Assembly: GCA_900770705.1 (NCBI GenBank)
Contig: CAAGLF010000082.1
Span: forward strand, 1 to 30,258
DNA: 30,258 nt
Direction of reading: 5' to 3'
DNA from: Bacteroidaceae bacterium
GTDB lineage: Bacteria; Bacteroidota; Bacteroidia; Bacteroidales; Bacteroidaceae
The position numbers were made by a program, and so were the translations under genes. This document shows, in pieces, positions 15,877 to 23,655 of the stretch. Each line of letters opens with the position of its first letter. Position 1 is the stretch's first letter. Below the pieces are notes generated by a model that saw nothing but the letters and a program-made list of their open reading frames with translations, was not told the origin of the DNA and ran no database searches.

Positions 15877-16872
15877 TTGAAAAACTTCCTCTTCCTACTC
15901 CCGCTTATCGGACTGCTGTCGGCCTGTGGCACACCGGCCGACCGCGTGCGACTGAAAGGGCACATCAAAGGCGTCAAACAGGCGGAATGCTACGTTTACG
16001 CCGAGGGCGAACCGCTTTCGGGCTTCGACACGCTGAAAATCGACGATGGAAAATTCGATACCTCCCTGCCGGCCACGCAGACCAGGTTGCTGCACATCCT
16101 GTTCCCCAACTTCAGCGAAATTTCCGTGGTGGCCGAACCGGGCAAGACCGTAGAAGTGGAGGGCGACGCCGACCATCTGCGCTCCTGCTACGCCGGCGGT
16201 TCCGAAGAAAACGAGCTACTGAGCAACTTCCGTCGGGAAGTGGCGGATAAGTCGGAGCGGGAAACGTGTCTGGCCGCCGAAAAGTTCATTCGCGACCACA
16301 TCGGCACGATGGCTGCCGTGGCCGTATTCCACACCTACTTTGCCCGAAACGAAAAGCCCGACCTGCGCACCACACAGGCCTTGATGGACGAACTGGGCAA
16401 GGCGCAACCGCAGAATGCCACCCTCGCGGAAATCACGCAGACGCTGCAACGGCGGCTTAAGTCGGCCGTAGGAGCCCGGCTGCCCCGCTTCGGCGGCACA
16501 ACGCTCTCGGGCGACAGCTTCTCGTCGCAGAAGCTGAGCGGACAGCCGCTCTGTATTGTCGTATGGGCGGCGTGGAGCAACGAGTCGTACCGGATGATTG
16601 TCGCCGCACGCAAGGCAGCGAAGAAAATGTCCGGCCGCATACAGTTTGTCCACGTCAGTCTCGACCTCGATGCCGCAAAAGCACGCGAAAGGGTGCGGAG
16701 AGACTCCATTTCCGCCCCCGTACTCTTCGATGGCGCGGGCCCAGGCAGCCGGATAGCCGAGCAACTGGGCATTACCTGCATACCCGGCAATATCCTCGTG
16801 GGCAGCGACGGCCGCATACGGGCCGTCAACGTCGAACCGTCCCGCCTCGAGGAAGAGCTTTCACGACTCTGA
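15877..16872 (+). CDS. DUF4369/thioredoxin-fold lipoprotein lacking the CxxC
   Basis: The 331-aa product begins at a TTG that gives a clear lipoprotein signal (KNFLFLLPLIGLLSAC, Cys17 lipidated); no ATG fits. Residues ~20-125 match the DUF4369 N-domain of Bacteroidetes TlpA-type proteins (VRLKGHIKGV...YVYAEGEPLSGFDTLKIDDGKFDTSLP). Residues ~190-331 have the thioredoxin/AhpC fold (GARLPRFGGTTLSGDSFSSQKLSGQPLCIVVWAAWSNESYRM...IQFVHVSLDLD...YCIPGNILV-type end: GITCIPGNILVGSDGRIRAVNV). The cis-Pro region (TCIPG) is kept, but the redox CxxC after WAAW is replaced by SNES, so it cannot shuttle disulfides in the usual way. A terminator lies just upstream, so expression may depend on read-through or an unseen promoter. 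Confidence 0.8.
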   Translation: MKNFLFLLPLIGLLSACGTPADRVRLKGHIKGVKQAECYVYAEGEPLSGFDTLKIDDGKFDTSLPATQTRLLHILFPNFSEISVVAEPGKTVEVEGDADHLRSCYAGGSEENELLSNFRREVADKSERETCLAAEKFIRDHIGTMAAVAVFHTYFARNEKPDLRTTQALMDELGKAQPQNATLAEITQTLQRRLKSAVGARLPRFGGTTLSGDSFSSQKLSGQPLCIVVWAAWSNESYRMIVAARKAAKKMSGRIQFVHVSLDLDAAKARERVRRDSISAPVLFDGAGPGSRIAEQLGITCIPGNILVGSDGRIRAVNVEPSRLEEELSRL

Positions 16873-16940
16873 GGAAAAACTTCTGCGGATGTAAGAAAAA
16901 TTACAAGGCCCGAAAAAAATTTTTCCGCGGCACAAATTAG
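16872..16940. repeat. Dispersed GC/AT-alternating repeat, copy 5
   Basis: Begins at the stop codon of the DUF4369 gene. Blocks GAGGAAAAACTTCTGCGG, AAGGCCCG and AAAAAATTTTTCCGCGG follow the same scheme as the other copies. Confidence 0.7.
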
Positions 16941-17944
16941 AATTATCTCCGAGCTTCTTCGGGCCTCCCTGGCGCAACGCCCACTCCGCGCCCCTGCCCT
17001 TCACCCCAAATCCCTTGTTCCTATGCTTTCCACTGTACACTCCGCTGCCATGAACGGCCTAAAGGCCATGCACATCCTCATCGAGGTAAACCGCAGCAGG
17101 GGAAAGGGCGACCTTTTCCTGATGGTAGGCCTGCCGGACAACGCGGTGCGCGAGAGTCGCTCCCGCGTAATGTCGGCGCTGAACCACACCCGGCTGTTTC
17201 TGCCCAGAGAAGAAAGCACGACTGTCAACTTCGCACCTGCCGACGTGCGGAAAGAAGGTTCGGGCTTCGACCTACCGCTTGCTATCGGCCTGCTGGCCGC
17301 CTCGAAGCTCGTGAAAACAGACCTTCTTGAGCAGACAATGATTATCGGGGAGCTGGGACTCGACGGTAGCCTGCGCCCCGTGCGCGGTGCCCTGCCGATA
17401 GCGATTATGGCCAGGGCAGAAAAGTACACCAACCTCATCGTACCCGAGGCTAACGCCCGCGAAGCGGCCGTTGTCGACCGCCTACACGTTTTTTCTGCCC
17501 GCACACTGCCCGAAGTCGTGGCTTTTCTCAACGGAGAGGGCGAACTCGAGGAAATCATCTCGGACACCCGCGCGGAATTTGCCGCGGCCGAAGAAACTTT
17601 CGCCTATGATTTTTCCGATGTCAAGGGGCAAGACAACGTGAAGCGCGCCTTCGAAGTGGCGGCTGCAGGCGGACACAACATTCTCTTGGTCGGAGCGCCA
17701 GGTTGTGGCAAGAGTATGATGGCCAAGAGGCTCCCAAGCATTCTGCCGCCGCTCACAATCTCCGAAAGCTTGGAGACTACGCAGATTCACTCCGTAGCCG
17801 GCAAGCTTGGCGCCCACGTATCTCTCATTACCACGCGGCCATTCCGCGCTCCGCACAACAAAATTTCAGACATCGCCCTCATCGGTGGCGGAAGCACCTT
17901 CCAACCGGGAGAAATCTCCCTGGCACACAACGGTATCCTGTTTC

Positions 17945-17955
17945 TCGACGAAAAA
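17945..17955 (+). other. Left attachment junction (attL) of the element in yifB
   Basis: Host-like coding sequence matches the YifB family up to ...TTTCTCGACGA (FLDE) and changes to AT-rich foreign DNA (AAAAACCAG) at about 17950-17952. The crossover must lie in or next to CTCGACGA. The exact core dinucleotide cannot be set without the right end or an empty site. Confidence 0.75.
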
Positions 17956-17967
17956 ACCAGAAAAGAC

Positions 17968-17998
17968 TTGTGCCATTCAGAAATTATTATTACCTTTG
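17968..17998 (+). promoter_or_regulatory. Recombinase promoter at the left end of the element
   Basis: TTG (17968-17970), a 20-nt gap and TACCTTTG (17991-17998) form a good Bacteroidota -33/-7 pair about 15 nt inside the junction. Predicted transcription starts near 18004, giving a short leader before the recombinase. Confidence 0.7.
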
Positions 17999-18033
17999 CA
18001 GCGTAATTCGTTGAAATAATGGGTAATGCAACT

Positions 18034-19869
18034 ATGAAAAAAGCAGCTTTTCTTGTTCGCTGCTCCACCAATAAACAAGATTATGACCGACAAGTCAGGG
18101 ACTTACAGCTTGTCGCAGACCGTTTCCGCTATTCTTTATATGAGATATACGGCGAACATATAACAGGTAAAGACGATACGACCAAACGAGACCGTCTTTC
18201 TATTATCCGTGTCCGTAAGGATGCAGAATTGCACAAGTTTGATGTATTACTTGTGGCAGAGGTTAGCCGAATGAGTCGAGACTCTGTATCTGGGCGAGTA
18301 TATGTACGCCAGTTTTGCAACTTGGGAATCCCTGTTTATTTTAGGGATAAAATGAAATGGACGATTGACCCTCAGACGATGAAGGAGGATGAATCGTTCG
18401 TAAAAGAGTTAGGTTTGTACTTTGATGGTGCAGCTGAGTATCTGAAAAGTATGAAAACACAGATAGCATCAGGTCGCAGAAATAGTTTGATGAACAATCA
18501 ACTGGTTGTCGGCCATCCCCCGATTGGTTATAAGAAGCGTGGTGGTACTGATAAATACACCAAGAATGAACTTGTAATTGATGAAGCATTGGCTCCGATG
18601 GTCAAGGATGTTTTTGCAATGTATCTCGAACCAGAGGGAACTCTTAAAAGCGTGTCGCTAGCCATTTCCGCAAAGTACAGCAAAGAATTAAAAGGTAAAA
18701 GAAAAACTGTTAGTGGAGTCCAACAGATACTGTGCCGTAAGGAATACTACACAGGAGAATATACTGTATATATGTCTGACCCTGATAACAAGGACTTGGA
18801 ACCAGAGCCATTCACCATAACATTTGAGCCACTAATAGATCAAGAGACATTTGATGCGGCAACGGAAAAGCGAGACTTAAAAAAATCAACGGACTCGCCA
18901 TATCCAAAACAAGCAATACATCCTCTCTCTCGTTTGATTAAATGTCCTCATTGTGAGCACTCATTTTCACCAAGAGTTCGTTCTGGAGATAAACCAGGAG
19001 AGAAACATCGTATCATAAACGGAAAGAAAGCATACTCATGGATCTGCATGACGAGAATAAACAATGCTGGTGAGTGCAATAGCCATGTAAACCTGAATAA
19101 TGAGAAAACAGAGACTATCATCTGGGACTTAATTAAGAAGGAACTATTGACGTTTGCCGACTTAAATAAGGATGACCGTGAGACTCGTATATATGACTTG
19201 CAACAAAAGATAGCCGATGCCCAAAACCAGATACCTGTTTATGAGGAAGAAATAACTCGTCAGGACAGAAAAATCAAGAGAGCGTATAATGCCTATATTG
19301 ATGCTCCAGAAATTGCGCTGGAGAAAGCTAAGGAGGACTATCATAAAACTCTGCTCGACGCTACCAAGGCCAAGGAGGACTACGCCAAAGAGATAAAACT
19401 ATTAAAGAAACAAATCAAAGGATGGGAAAAATCCATTGATTATTATAACAACTCGAACATAACTACAGAATACATAGATAGCATCGAGGACAAAGAGGAT
19501 GAGAAGCGTAAAATTTTCCTGCAACTCATTCAGAAGATCGTTCCTATTGGTATAAGACCAGGTGTTGTGATATTGCAAACATATACCATCAACGGTATTT
19601 ACTGGGTGTTGTTTGACGGCAACCAAGTAGGCCAGAAGCGTATTGCTCATTATATACATGAGTCTTTTGCTGTTTGGCATAGTACAGTTAAAGGTGAGAT
19701 ACAGGCGAGTGAAGCTGAGTCATACTTTTCTTTGAAGAATACAGATGTTCTTGTAGGTACAGAGGATGTAGATACAGAACACGTTAAATTCAGAGAAATG
19801 CAGATGGTATGCGAAGCCAACGAGAATGTCATCCCTTACAATTATATATATGAGCGCGCGCATGAATAA
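18034..19869 (+). CDS. Large serine recombinase (integrase)
   Basis: This about 611-aa enzyme catalyses site-specific integration and excision. The resolvase domain begins KKAAFLVRCSTNKQDYDRQ with the nucleophile Ser11, and the catalytic Arg pair region is EVSRMSRDSVSGR. A recombinase domain follows (GHPPIGYKKRGG...AISAKYSKELKGKRKTVSGVQQILCRKEYYTG). A zinc-ribbon (CPHC...WICMTRINNAGEC, four Cys) follows, then a long coiled coil (~385-475) typical of large serine integrases. The ATG at 18034 gives the canonical start; an ATG at 18019 would add MGNAT. It lies directly after the yifB junction with its own promoter, the usual place of the integrase in such elements. Its last 8 nt overlap the next gene. 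Confidence 0.92.
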   Translation: MKKAAFLVRCSTNKQDYDRQVRDLQLVADRFRYSLYEIYGEHITGKDDTTKRDRLSIIRVRKDAELHKFDVLLVAEVSRMSRDSVSGRVYVRQFCNLGIPVYFRDKMKWTIDPQTMKEDESFVKELGLYFDGAAEYLKSMKTQIASGRRNSLMNNQLVVGHPPIGYKKRGGTDKYTKNELVIDEALAPMVKDVFAMYLEPEGTLKSVSLAISAKYSKELKGKRKTVSGVQQILCRKEYYTGEYTVYMSDPDNKDLEPEPFTITFEPLIDQETFDAATEKRDLKKSTDSPYPKQAIHPLSRLIKCPHCEHSFSPRVRSGDKPGEKHRIINGKKAYSWICMTRINNAGECNSHVNLNNEKTETIIWDLIKKELLTFADLNKDDRETRIYDLQQKIADAQNQIPVYEEEITRQDRKIKRAYNAYIDAPEIALEKAKEDYHKTLLDATKAKEDYAKEIKLLKKQIKGWEKSIDYYNNSNITTEYIDSIEDKEDEKRKIFLQLIQKIVPIGIRPGVVILQTYTINGIYWVLFDGNQVGQKRIAHYIHESFAVWHSTVKGEIQASEAESYFSLKNTDVLVGTEDVDTEHVKFREMQMVCEANENVIPYNYIYERAHE

Positions 19870-21022
19870 TATTGAATACATAGAGAAAGCCAAAGCACTT
19901 GTCGAGGCCAAAAAGCAATATTACCTAACTTTATCTGAACTATCAAGGTTTAGTCCAGATGAAGAGAGTGCTTATGCCCAAATACAAAAGGTGTCTCATT
20001 TCTTACGCACCGTCATTGATTATGGGAAAAGAGGGGAAGATATACCTCTGTCTTTATTCATGAATCTTGGTGGTATTGAGGATGTACACAAAGAGGTGTA
20101 TTATCCTCCAAAGGCATTCTATCGAGAGTTTTTATCAGAAATGTTAGATGGTGTTTCAACAGACAATGCTTATACTCTTTTTGAATATTCAAGGGTGTTT
20201 CTCTTGCTTAGACCTTTCATGCGCACAGTAGAATTTATCAAAGAACACAAATTTAACGACTCTACTATATGTGAGTCCGAAATGATAAAAGCGTTGTTGT
20301 CATTAGAAGAGGATAAGGATAATGCAAAAGAATGTCTATCTGAATACCTAATTTCATTTTCTGATGGCGAAAAAGATATTCCGAAGATAGAAGAAGCTGT
20401 AGCCCTACTCATGGAATTGAATGCCATAAAAGGGAAATCTTTGGTAGAGTCAATCGGACCAATAACTACCCTCTTTGAAAAAATGGTTGAGTGGTTGCAG
20501 ACTTATTGGAATAAGGAACTATTAGAGTACCTTCGCTTAACTGATAGGGAGGCAGAGATATTACAGCCATTCATAAAAGATCCTGAATTGTCAAAGTATA
20601 TAGGTCTTGATAGAAACGAACCTATACAATTTGAACTTCCAGAGGATTATTTCAAAGGCAAATATCTTTATGACTCCAACAGCATAGGGGAAATGGATAA
20701 AAAATATCGAGACCCTAATAAATTGGCGAAACTTATCAATTACTTTGCCGAAAAAGGGTATATTGATAACGATATTAACACTAAAAGAACCCTCGCTTTC
20801 CGATTAACTGGAATGAATAAGCCTGATTACTTAATTGAAAAAATTATTTGGCACGATAAACCAAACCCATTGTGTTACTGTGTAAAGGTGTTTACCGATA
20901 ATTATGACAAGTTCAAAATGATGGAACACTTGTTTTATTTTGAAGCAGGTTTAGTTAACCCATCTGATAAAGCGGAAAATTGCAAGAAGTTCCAAAAGGA
21001 TTTCAACAGTATTTTTGAGTAA
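19862..21022 (+). CDS. Unknown protein translationally coupled to the recombinase
   Basis: The 386-aa product from the ATG at 19862 overlaps the recombinase stop by 8 nt (ATGAATAA), so the two are co-transcribed and probably coupled. It is acidic, largely helical and cytosolic, with no signal or membrane segment. A helical N-terminal half (EKAKALVEAKKQYYLTLSELSRFSPDEES) is followed by a C-terminal region with a KLAKLINYFAEKGYID/RTLAFRLTGMNKPD pattern that looks like a helical DNA-binding or adaptor segment. I do not recognise a family. Its position suggests a recombination directionality factor, integrase accessory protein or regulator, but RDFs are usually much smaller, so this is only a guess. 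A strong terminator ends this two-gene unit. Confidence 0.75.
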   Translation: MNNIEYIEKAKALVEAKKQYYLTLSELSRFSPDEESAYAQIQKVSHFLRTVIDYGKRGEDIPLSLFMNLGGIEDVHKEVYYPPKAFYREFLSEMLDGVSTDNAYTLFEYSRVFLLLRPFMRTVEFIKEHKFNDSTICESEMIKALLSLEEDKDNAKECLSEYLISFSDGEKDIPKIEEAVALLMELNAIKGKSLVESIGPITTLFEKMVEWLQTYWNKELLEYLRLTDREAEILQPFIKDPELSKYIGLDRNEPIQFELPEDYFKGKYLYDSNSIGEMDKKYRDPNKLAKLINYFAEKGYIDNDINTKRTLAFRLTGMNKPDYLIEKIIWHDKPNPLCYCVKVFTDNYDKFKMMEHLFYFEAGLVNPSDKAENCKKFQKDFNSIFE

Positions 21023-21046
21023 ACGACAATCACTTATTTAATAATA

Positions 21047-21074
21047 AGCCACCCTTCGGGGTGGCTTTTTTTTT
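21047..21074 (+). terminator. Rho-independent terminator of the recombinase operon
   Basis: AGCCACCC, a TTCG tetraloop, GGGTGGCT, then eight Ts. A textbook hairpin 25 nt after the stop codon. Confidence 0.95.
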
Positions 21075-21090
21075 GCCCATTGGTCTTAAA

Positions 21091-21139
21091 TCATATCGGG
21101 TTTCATATCGTTTTCATATAGTCTTTGTGGCAATCATAT
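21091..21139 (+). promoter_or_regulatory. Four TCATAT direct repeats upstream of a promoter
   Basis: TCATAT occurs at 21091, 21103, 21114 and 21134, the first two as TCATATCG, all in the same orientation and ending just before the predicted -33 element. The 11-12 nt steps place the first three on one DNA face, as expected for an operator or activator site. Confidence 0.5.
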
Positions 21140-21143
21140 AATG

Positions 21144-21175
21144 ATTGTTGGAGGGATTATTTCGATTTAACTTTG
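21144..21175 (+). promoter_or_regulatory. Promoter of the small-protein/ATPase operon
   Basis: ATTG (21144-21147), a 20-nt gap, then TAACTTTG (21168-21175), a perfect TAnnTTTG, 29 nt before the 106-aa gene. Confidence 0.7.
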
Positions 21176-21204
21176 CATCGTCAAAAAGTTAAAAATCTGA
21201 ATTT

Positions 21205-21525
21205 ATGGCAGTTAAATCGATACATAAAAATCAATCGTCAGGTAATAAAAAGCCGACTATCTCACAGAGAGAATTTGCCAGACTTTGGAATTTATTGCTG
21301 ACCAAAGTAAGGCTGGTGGCAAAGGATGCTAACAACTTTCCTGCTACTATTCTCACTATGGATCAGAACGACGAACACGTAGATGATACGCTATTTGTTG
21401 TAGAGCGTTTGAGTTCTGACCATGAATTCATCGAGGAAATGACGGAGCGAACAGGTTCTTTAATAAGCCTCGTAATTGAGAAATGGGGAGGTATTACTAT
21501 TCAAGCGATAAAACAAAATTATTAA
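21205..21525 (+). CDS. Hypothetical 106-aa protein
   Basis: First gene behind a good promoter. The product has a basic N-terminus (MAVKSIHKNQSSGNKKPTIS) followed by a helical, acidic body (FARLWNLLLTKVRLVAKDANN, DHEFIEEMTERTGSLISLVIEKWGG). There is no signal or membrane segment. I recognise no family. Its position ahead of a RecA-like ATPase and the basic tail would suit a small DNA-binding regulator of this operon, possibly through the TCATAT repeats upstream, but this is inference. Confidence 0.65.
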   Translation: MAVKSIHKNQSSGNKKPTISQREFARLWNLLLTKVRLVAKDANNFPATILTMDQNDEHVDDTLFVVERLSSDHEFIEEMTERTGSLISLVIEKWGGITIQAIKQNY

Positions 21526-21544
21526 CAAATATAAAACAAAACGT

Positions 21545-21904
21545 ATGAAGGTCAAAAAAATCAATGTTAAGCGTATGTTGGCTATATTGGCTATCGTCGC
21601 AGCAATCCATTCAAAGGGGTTCACTTACAACATTCAAGAAAATGCCCTACAGACAGAAGGTTATGCTGTAGCCTTATCTGCAACTCAGGACAGTTTCGAC
21701 TCAGAAGGATTACTAAACGTAGTCGAATATGCAATTAAACACAATATCCAGTGCATAGGAGGTTGGCTTGATAAAAAGACTGGTAATTTCTATTTTGATG
21801 CCACAGTCATTGTAAAGAACAAAATAGAGGCTATTGCATTAGGTAGAGCCAATAAGCAAATCGGCATCTTCAATCTTAATACACAACAGGAAATACGTTT
21901 GTAA
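21545..21904 (+). CDS. Hypothetical 119-aa protein with N-terminal hydrophobic segment
   Basis: A basic start (MKVKKINVKR) precedes a hydrophobic stretch (MLAILAIVAAIHS), either a signal peptide or a membrane anchor. The body has a strand-helix-strand look (AVALSATQDSFDSEGLLNVVEYAIKHNI, GGWLDKKTGNFYFDATVIV, EAIALGRANKQIGIFNLNTQQEI). Similar small proteins with a GGW...G..Y.D and ...QI.IF.L pattern occur in Bacteroidetes mobile elements as I remember them, without known function. It starts 19 nt after the preceding gene, in the same operon. Confidence 0.65.
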   Translation: MKVKKINVKRMLAILAIVAAIHSKGFTYNIQENALQTEGYAVALSATQDSFDSEGLLNVVEYAIKHNIQCIGGWLDKKTGNFYFDATVIVKNKIEAIALGRANKQIGIFNLNTQQEIRL

Positions 21905-21924
21905 TAACCTCAAATATAAAATTT

Positions 21925-23217
21925 ATGAGACAGTTGAATTATTATCATAGGTCAAATGACTTCAAAACAACCATTTTTGTCACATTGGCACTTGGTGCAA
22001 TTTACGAAGGCTACAAACTGTTAGATCATGTGGGAAAGAAAATCATAGATAAAAAAATGAATCCAGGCAATAGTAAGCCTGACAGAGTAGAAGAACACCG
22101 TCAAATGAAGCAAATAGACTTTGAATATATGCAAAAGTCAGAAGAGTATAAGAGAAGTCTTGTCGAGTCAGAGGTTAACAAAGGCAAAATAACAACCAAA
22201 ATCAATAAGTTAAATGACATGATCCGCAGACCACATCTACAGGGTGAGGAGTCTATGCTTGTTCCTGGTCTTATTAAATTGGGCGATATGTGTATCATAT
22301 TTAGTCTGCCAGGAACAGGAAAGTCTGCTTTGATAACTCAGATGGCATTTGGTATAGACAGAGGGGTACAACCTTATAGTTTGTCAGCTTCTGCTAACGT
22401 CAAAAGAGCACACCAACCTGTTATAATATATGACGCAGAACAGGAAGAAGAGGATTATCAGGATCGCTATGGTAACGGCGAAGATGATTACCCAGATATT
22501 ATGATTGTCAAAGACTGCGAATTTGATAATACTGATGACTTCATCGAGGACTTGAATGAAAAGATCGAAGAGGTTGCCCCAAACGATAATTGCACAATTA
22601 TCATAGACAATATCTCGTTGCTCTGTCCTTCTTCTAATGCAAAGCAGGCAAAGTATTTCTTTGACAGAATTAAACAAGTACGGAATGAGGTAAAGAATGA
22701 GGGACGTTATATAACTTTCATTATTGTTGCTCACACGACGAAGATAGATGTGTATCGTTCTATTAACCTTGATTCCCTTGCAGGTTCTTCTTATCTGGCT
22801 AGACTGTTCAAGAATATCATGGTACTTTCAAAGACAAAATTTGGAGAAGAGGTCAAGATGCTCAAAATAGTAAAGAGACGTTGGGGGAAAATGCCATCAA
22901 AAGTAACTTTGCTGAATATGAAAGAAAAGCCATATCTCCACTTTGAGTTTACAGGTGAAATAGAGGAATCAGAGGCGTTACCTCTTAGACCAAAGGGGAA
23001 TAAGGATGACGTAGAACTGGAGGCTTATGACGTTGCTGACGAGGATAGAATTATTCATCCAGATCAGAAGATGACAGATCACCAAGTTGCAGAGGCTATT
23101 GCAAGGGTCGAAAGCAGACAATGTACATGGCAACAAATAGCAGATGAATACGGAATAAGCCGTCAATGTCTCAGCAGAAGGGTAAAGAAATACAAGCAAG
23201 AGCATCCTAAGAAGTAA
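21925..23217 (+). CDS. RecA/RepA-like ATPase with C-terminal HTH
   Basis: The 430-aa protein has Walker A SLPGTGKS (127-134) and Walker B CTIIIDN (223-229). A sensor-like VAHTTK (268-273) and the LAGSSYLARLFKNIMVLSK segment follow, as in RepA/KaiC-like hexameric helicases and AAA_25 proteins of plasmids. The last 30 residues (TWQQIADEYGISRQCLSRRVKKYK) form a resolvase-type helix-turn-helix, so it also binds DNA. The N-terminal 110 residues contain a hydrophobic helix (~14-30) that may touch the membrane and a charged coiled coil. A likely role is as replicative helicase or loader, or as a partition/mobilisation ATPase of the element. The probable primase-type Rep 1.5 kb downstream supports the first. 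A terminator follows. Confidence 0.75.
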   Translation: MRQLNYYHRSNDFKTTIFVTLALGAIYEGYKLLDHVGKKIIDKKMNPGNSKPDRVEEHRQMKQIDFEYMQKSEEYKRSLVESEVNKGKITTKINKLNDMIRRPHLQGEESMLVPGLIKLGDMCIIFSLPGTGKSALITQMAFGIDRGVQPYSLSASANVKRAHQPVIIYDAEQEEEDYQDRYGNGEDDYPDIMIVKDCEFDNTDDFIEDLNEKIEEVAPNDNCTIIIDNISLLCPSSNAKQAKYFFDRIKQVRNEVKNEGRYITFIIVAHTTKIDVYRSINLDSLAGSSYLARLFKNIMVLSKTKFGEEVKMLKIVKRRWGKMPSKVTLLNMKEKPYLHFEFTGEIEESEALPLRPKGNKDDVELEAYDVADEDRIIHPDQKMTDHQVAEAIARVESRQCTWQQIADEYGISRQCLSRRVKKYKQEHPKK

Positions 23218-23245
23218 TAATTGTCTTCCATTTATATACAAGGGA

Positions 23246-23277
23246 GGGAGTAGTCGTGATGATTGCTCCCTTTTTTT
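23246..23277 (+). terminator. Terminator after the RecA-like ATPase gene
   Basis: GGGAG (23246-23250) pairs with CTCCC (23266-23270). Inner T·G, A-T, G·T, T-A and C-G pairs extend it to a 10-bp RNA stem with a GTGAT loop, followed by seven Ts. Confidence 0.85.
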
Positions 23278-23286
23278 ATGGGCAAA

Positions 23287-23317
23287 AGAAAAAAAAGAGA
23301 AGGAAAGCCCCTCTCTT
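23287..23317 (-). terminator. Terminator for the two minus-strand genes
   Basis: On the minus strand AAGAGAGGG, GCTTT loop, CCTTCTCTT (23317-23295; one G·U), followed by a T-rich tract. It is back-to-back with the opposite terminator, insulating the two convergent units. Confidence 0.8.
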
Positions 23318-23331
23318 AACTAGAAACACTC

Positions 23332-23643
23332 TTACCTATTCTTTATTAGATATTTTATTGATTTGATGAACCGATCTCCTCCATCCTTATCAAATGCACC
23401 ATATCGAGAATAGAAATCTTCCATATTACAGACACGTCCAGTTCTCAATTCACAGTACATCCGAGAAATGTCATCCTCTGCATTTTCAACAAAGTCAATC
23501 AAGAACATGCCATCGCTATAAACCTTACTATGGTCTAAAGCGGATTCGTCTTTAATACTGTCAACAAACTCTATAGGTAAATTAGAAAAACATGAAAATA
23601 TCTTCTTCTTGTTTAATAACACTAACAACTCTTTTCTATCCAT
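23332..23643 (-). CDS. Hypothetical 103-aa protein
   Basis: The product begins MDRKELLVLLNKKKIFSCF from the ATG at 23643; a TTG six bases earlier is possible but less likely. It is a small acidic alpha/beta protein (NLPIEFVDSIKDESALDHSKVYSDGMFLIDFVENAEDD, MEDFYSRYGAFDKDGGDRFIKSIKYLI) with no membrane segment. The pattern is somewhat like small immunity proteins or SMI1-like folds, but I cannot support a family. It lies 12 nt after the 152-aa gene in the same leftward operon, which runs against all other genes of the element and has its own terminator. That is typical of cargo. Confidence 0.65.
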   Translation of the reverse strand: MDRKELLVLLNKKKIFSCFSNLPIEFVDSIKDESALDHSKVYSDGMFLIDFVENAEDDISRMYCELRTGRVCNMEDFYSRYGAFDKDGGDRFIKSIKYLIKNR

Positions 23644-23655
23644 ACACAAACAATA

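Larger units (their letters stand above)
17023..18006 (+). pseudogene. yifB: YifB/ComM AAA+ ATPase, truncated by the mobile element
   Basis: Mg-chelatase-like AAA+ proteins of the YifB/ComM family act as branch-migrating helicases in natural transformation (shown for ComM). Here the N-terminal domain (EVNRSRGKGDLFLMVGLPDNAVRES, APADVRKEGSGFDLPLAIG), Walker A GAPGCGKS (224-231), TTRPFRAPHNKISDIALIGGG and Walker B ILFLDE (305-310) are all in place. At residue 310 the normal continuation LPEF... stops and 17 foreign codons (KTRKDLCHSE...) lead to a stop at 18004-18006. The family is normally about 510 aa, so the sensor and C-terminal domains are missing. A serine recombinase starts directly afterwards. 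The rest of yifB is not in the window and presumably lies beyond the element's right end. Confidence 0.92.
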
